Source of the DNA: Mobilitalea sp.
GTDB lineage: Bacteria > Bacillota_A > Clostridia > Lachnospirales > Lachnospiraceae
Length of the DNA stretch: 23,034 nucleotides
Reading direction: 5' to 3'
NCBI GenBank assembly: GCA_029974875.1
Contig: JARKQP010000743.1
Coordinates: 1 to 23,034, forward strand
Part shown: piece after piece, positions 22,885 through 23,034 of the stretch
How the letters are laid out: each line of letters opens with the position of its first letter
Position numbering within the stretch: position 1 is the stretch's first letter
Translations under genes and position numbers: made by a program
The notes under the pieces: generated by a model
The model's input: only the letters and a program-made list of their open reading frames with translations
What the model was told of the DNA's origin: nothing
Database searches by the model: none

Positions 22885-23034
22885 CTAATCTTCCTTGTCC
22901 AGGAAATCATTGATCTCAAAGGTTTTCGTATGATCCTCCAAAATAAAAAACGGAATACCAATTGCTCCTGCTTTGATGACCGGAGCGAATATTTCATCAT
23001 GATCACGGTAGGACAAAAACTCCTTTAGTACCTT
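22885..23034 (-). CDS. Glutaredoxin-like protein, 3' part
   Basis: The last 49 residues of a protein that begins beyond the right edge. KVLKEFLSYRDHDEIFAPV, then AGAIGIPFFILEDH and INDFL, resemble the C-terminal half of small glutaredoxin-like proteins of Clostridia, in which a cis-proline (IGIP) follows the second helix. The CxxC active site would be outside the window. It ends 12 nt before the FMN-binding gene and probably shares its transcript, which would place two redox proteins together. Confidence 0.7.
   Translation of the reverse strand, partial: KVLKEFLSYRDHDEIFAPVIKAGAIGIPFFILEDHTKTFEINDFLDKED

Overview
The window looks like a chromosomal segment of a low-to-mid GC Gram-positive Clostridia (Lachnospiraceae-like). 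The signs are strong AGGAGG ribosome-binding sites, frequent GTG and TTG starts, sigma-A promoters of TTGACA-17-TATAAT type, and Firmicute-type TroA, CheD and YibE/F proteins. No rRNA, tRNA, transposase or CRISPR array was found. All identifications come from reading motifs by eye; no database search was run.

Region 1 (1-2888) is a metal-homeostasis neighbourhood. It holds the 5' end of a Fur-family regulator and, upstream of it on the same strand, a decayed operon: an L28-like remnant, an intact L33 paralogue (rpmG) and a CobW-like remnant. A gene pair of the YibE/F membrane family diverges from this operon. The shared gap carries a consensus sigma-A promoter flanked by two Fur-superfamily operator-like palindromes. 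The gene content points to a zinc (Zur-type) regulon. The unusual point is that YibE/F genes share the control region.

Region 2 (2889-7719) is a complete manganese-type Tro/Mnt operon: a DtxR/MntR-type repressor with Mn-type ligands, a TroA-like lipoprotein, an ATPase and two permeases. The last permease has a C-terminal winged-helix-like extension. A perfect 14-bp MntR-like palindrome lies just downstream of the -10 element. The operon is followed by a noncoding stretch (7720-8199) with a long hairpin, a 121-bp palindromic element with perfect 27-bp arms, and 14-nt degenerate repeats.

Region 3 (8200-18418, all minus strand) is one chemosensory operon: cheA, cheW, cheR, cheB, cheD, a PAS-PAS histidine kinase with a C-terminal HPt-like region, a response regulator with a DUF2442-like tail, a methyl-accepting protein and a stand-alone HD-GYP protein. 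No separate CheY, CheC or flagellar gene is present. The likely outputs are the REC-DUF2442 protein and cyclic-di-GMP hydrolysis by the HD-GYP protein, so this may be a non-flagellar or alternative chemosensory pathway.

Region 4 (18419-23034) holds a MalT-like LuxR regulator gene interrupted by one in-frame TAG codon, with its Shine-Dalgarno inside a hairpin. It also holds a small HTH protein whose promoter sits beside eight 17-bp tandem repeats, an XRE regulator with an inverted-repeat operator, an FMN-binding-domain protein, and the 3' end of a glutaredoxin-like gene.
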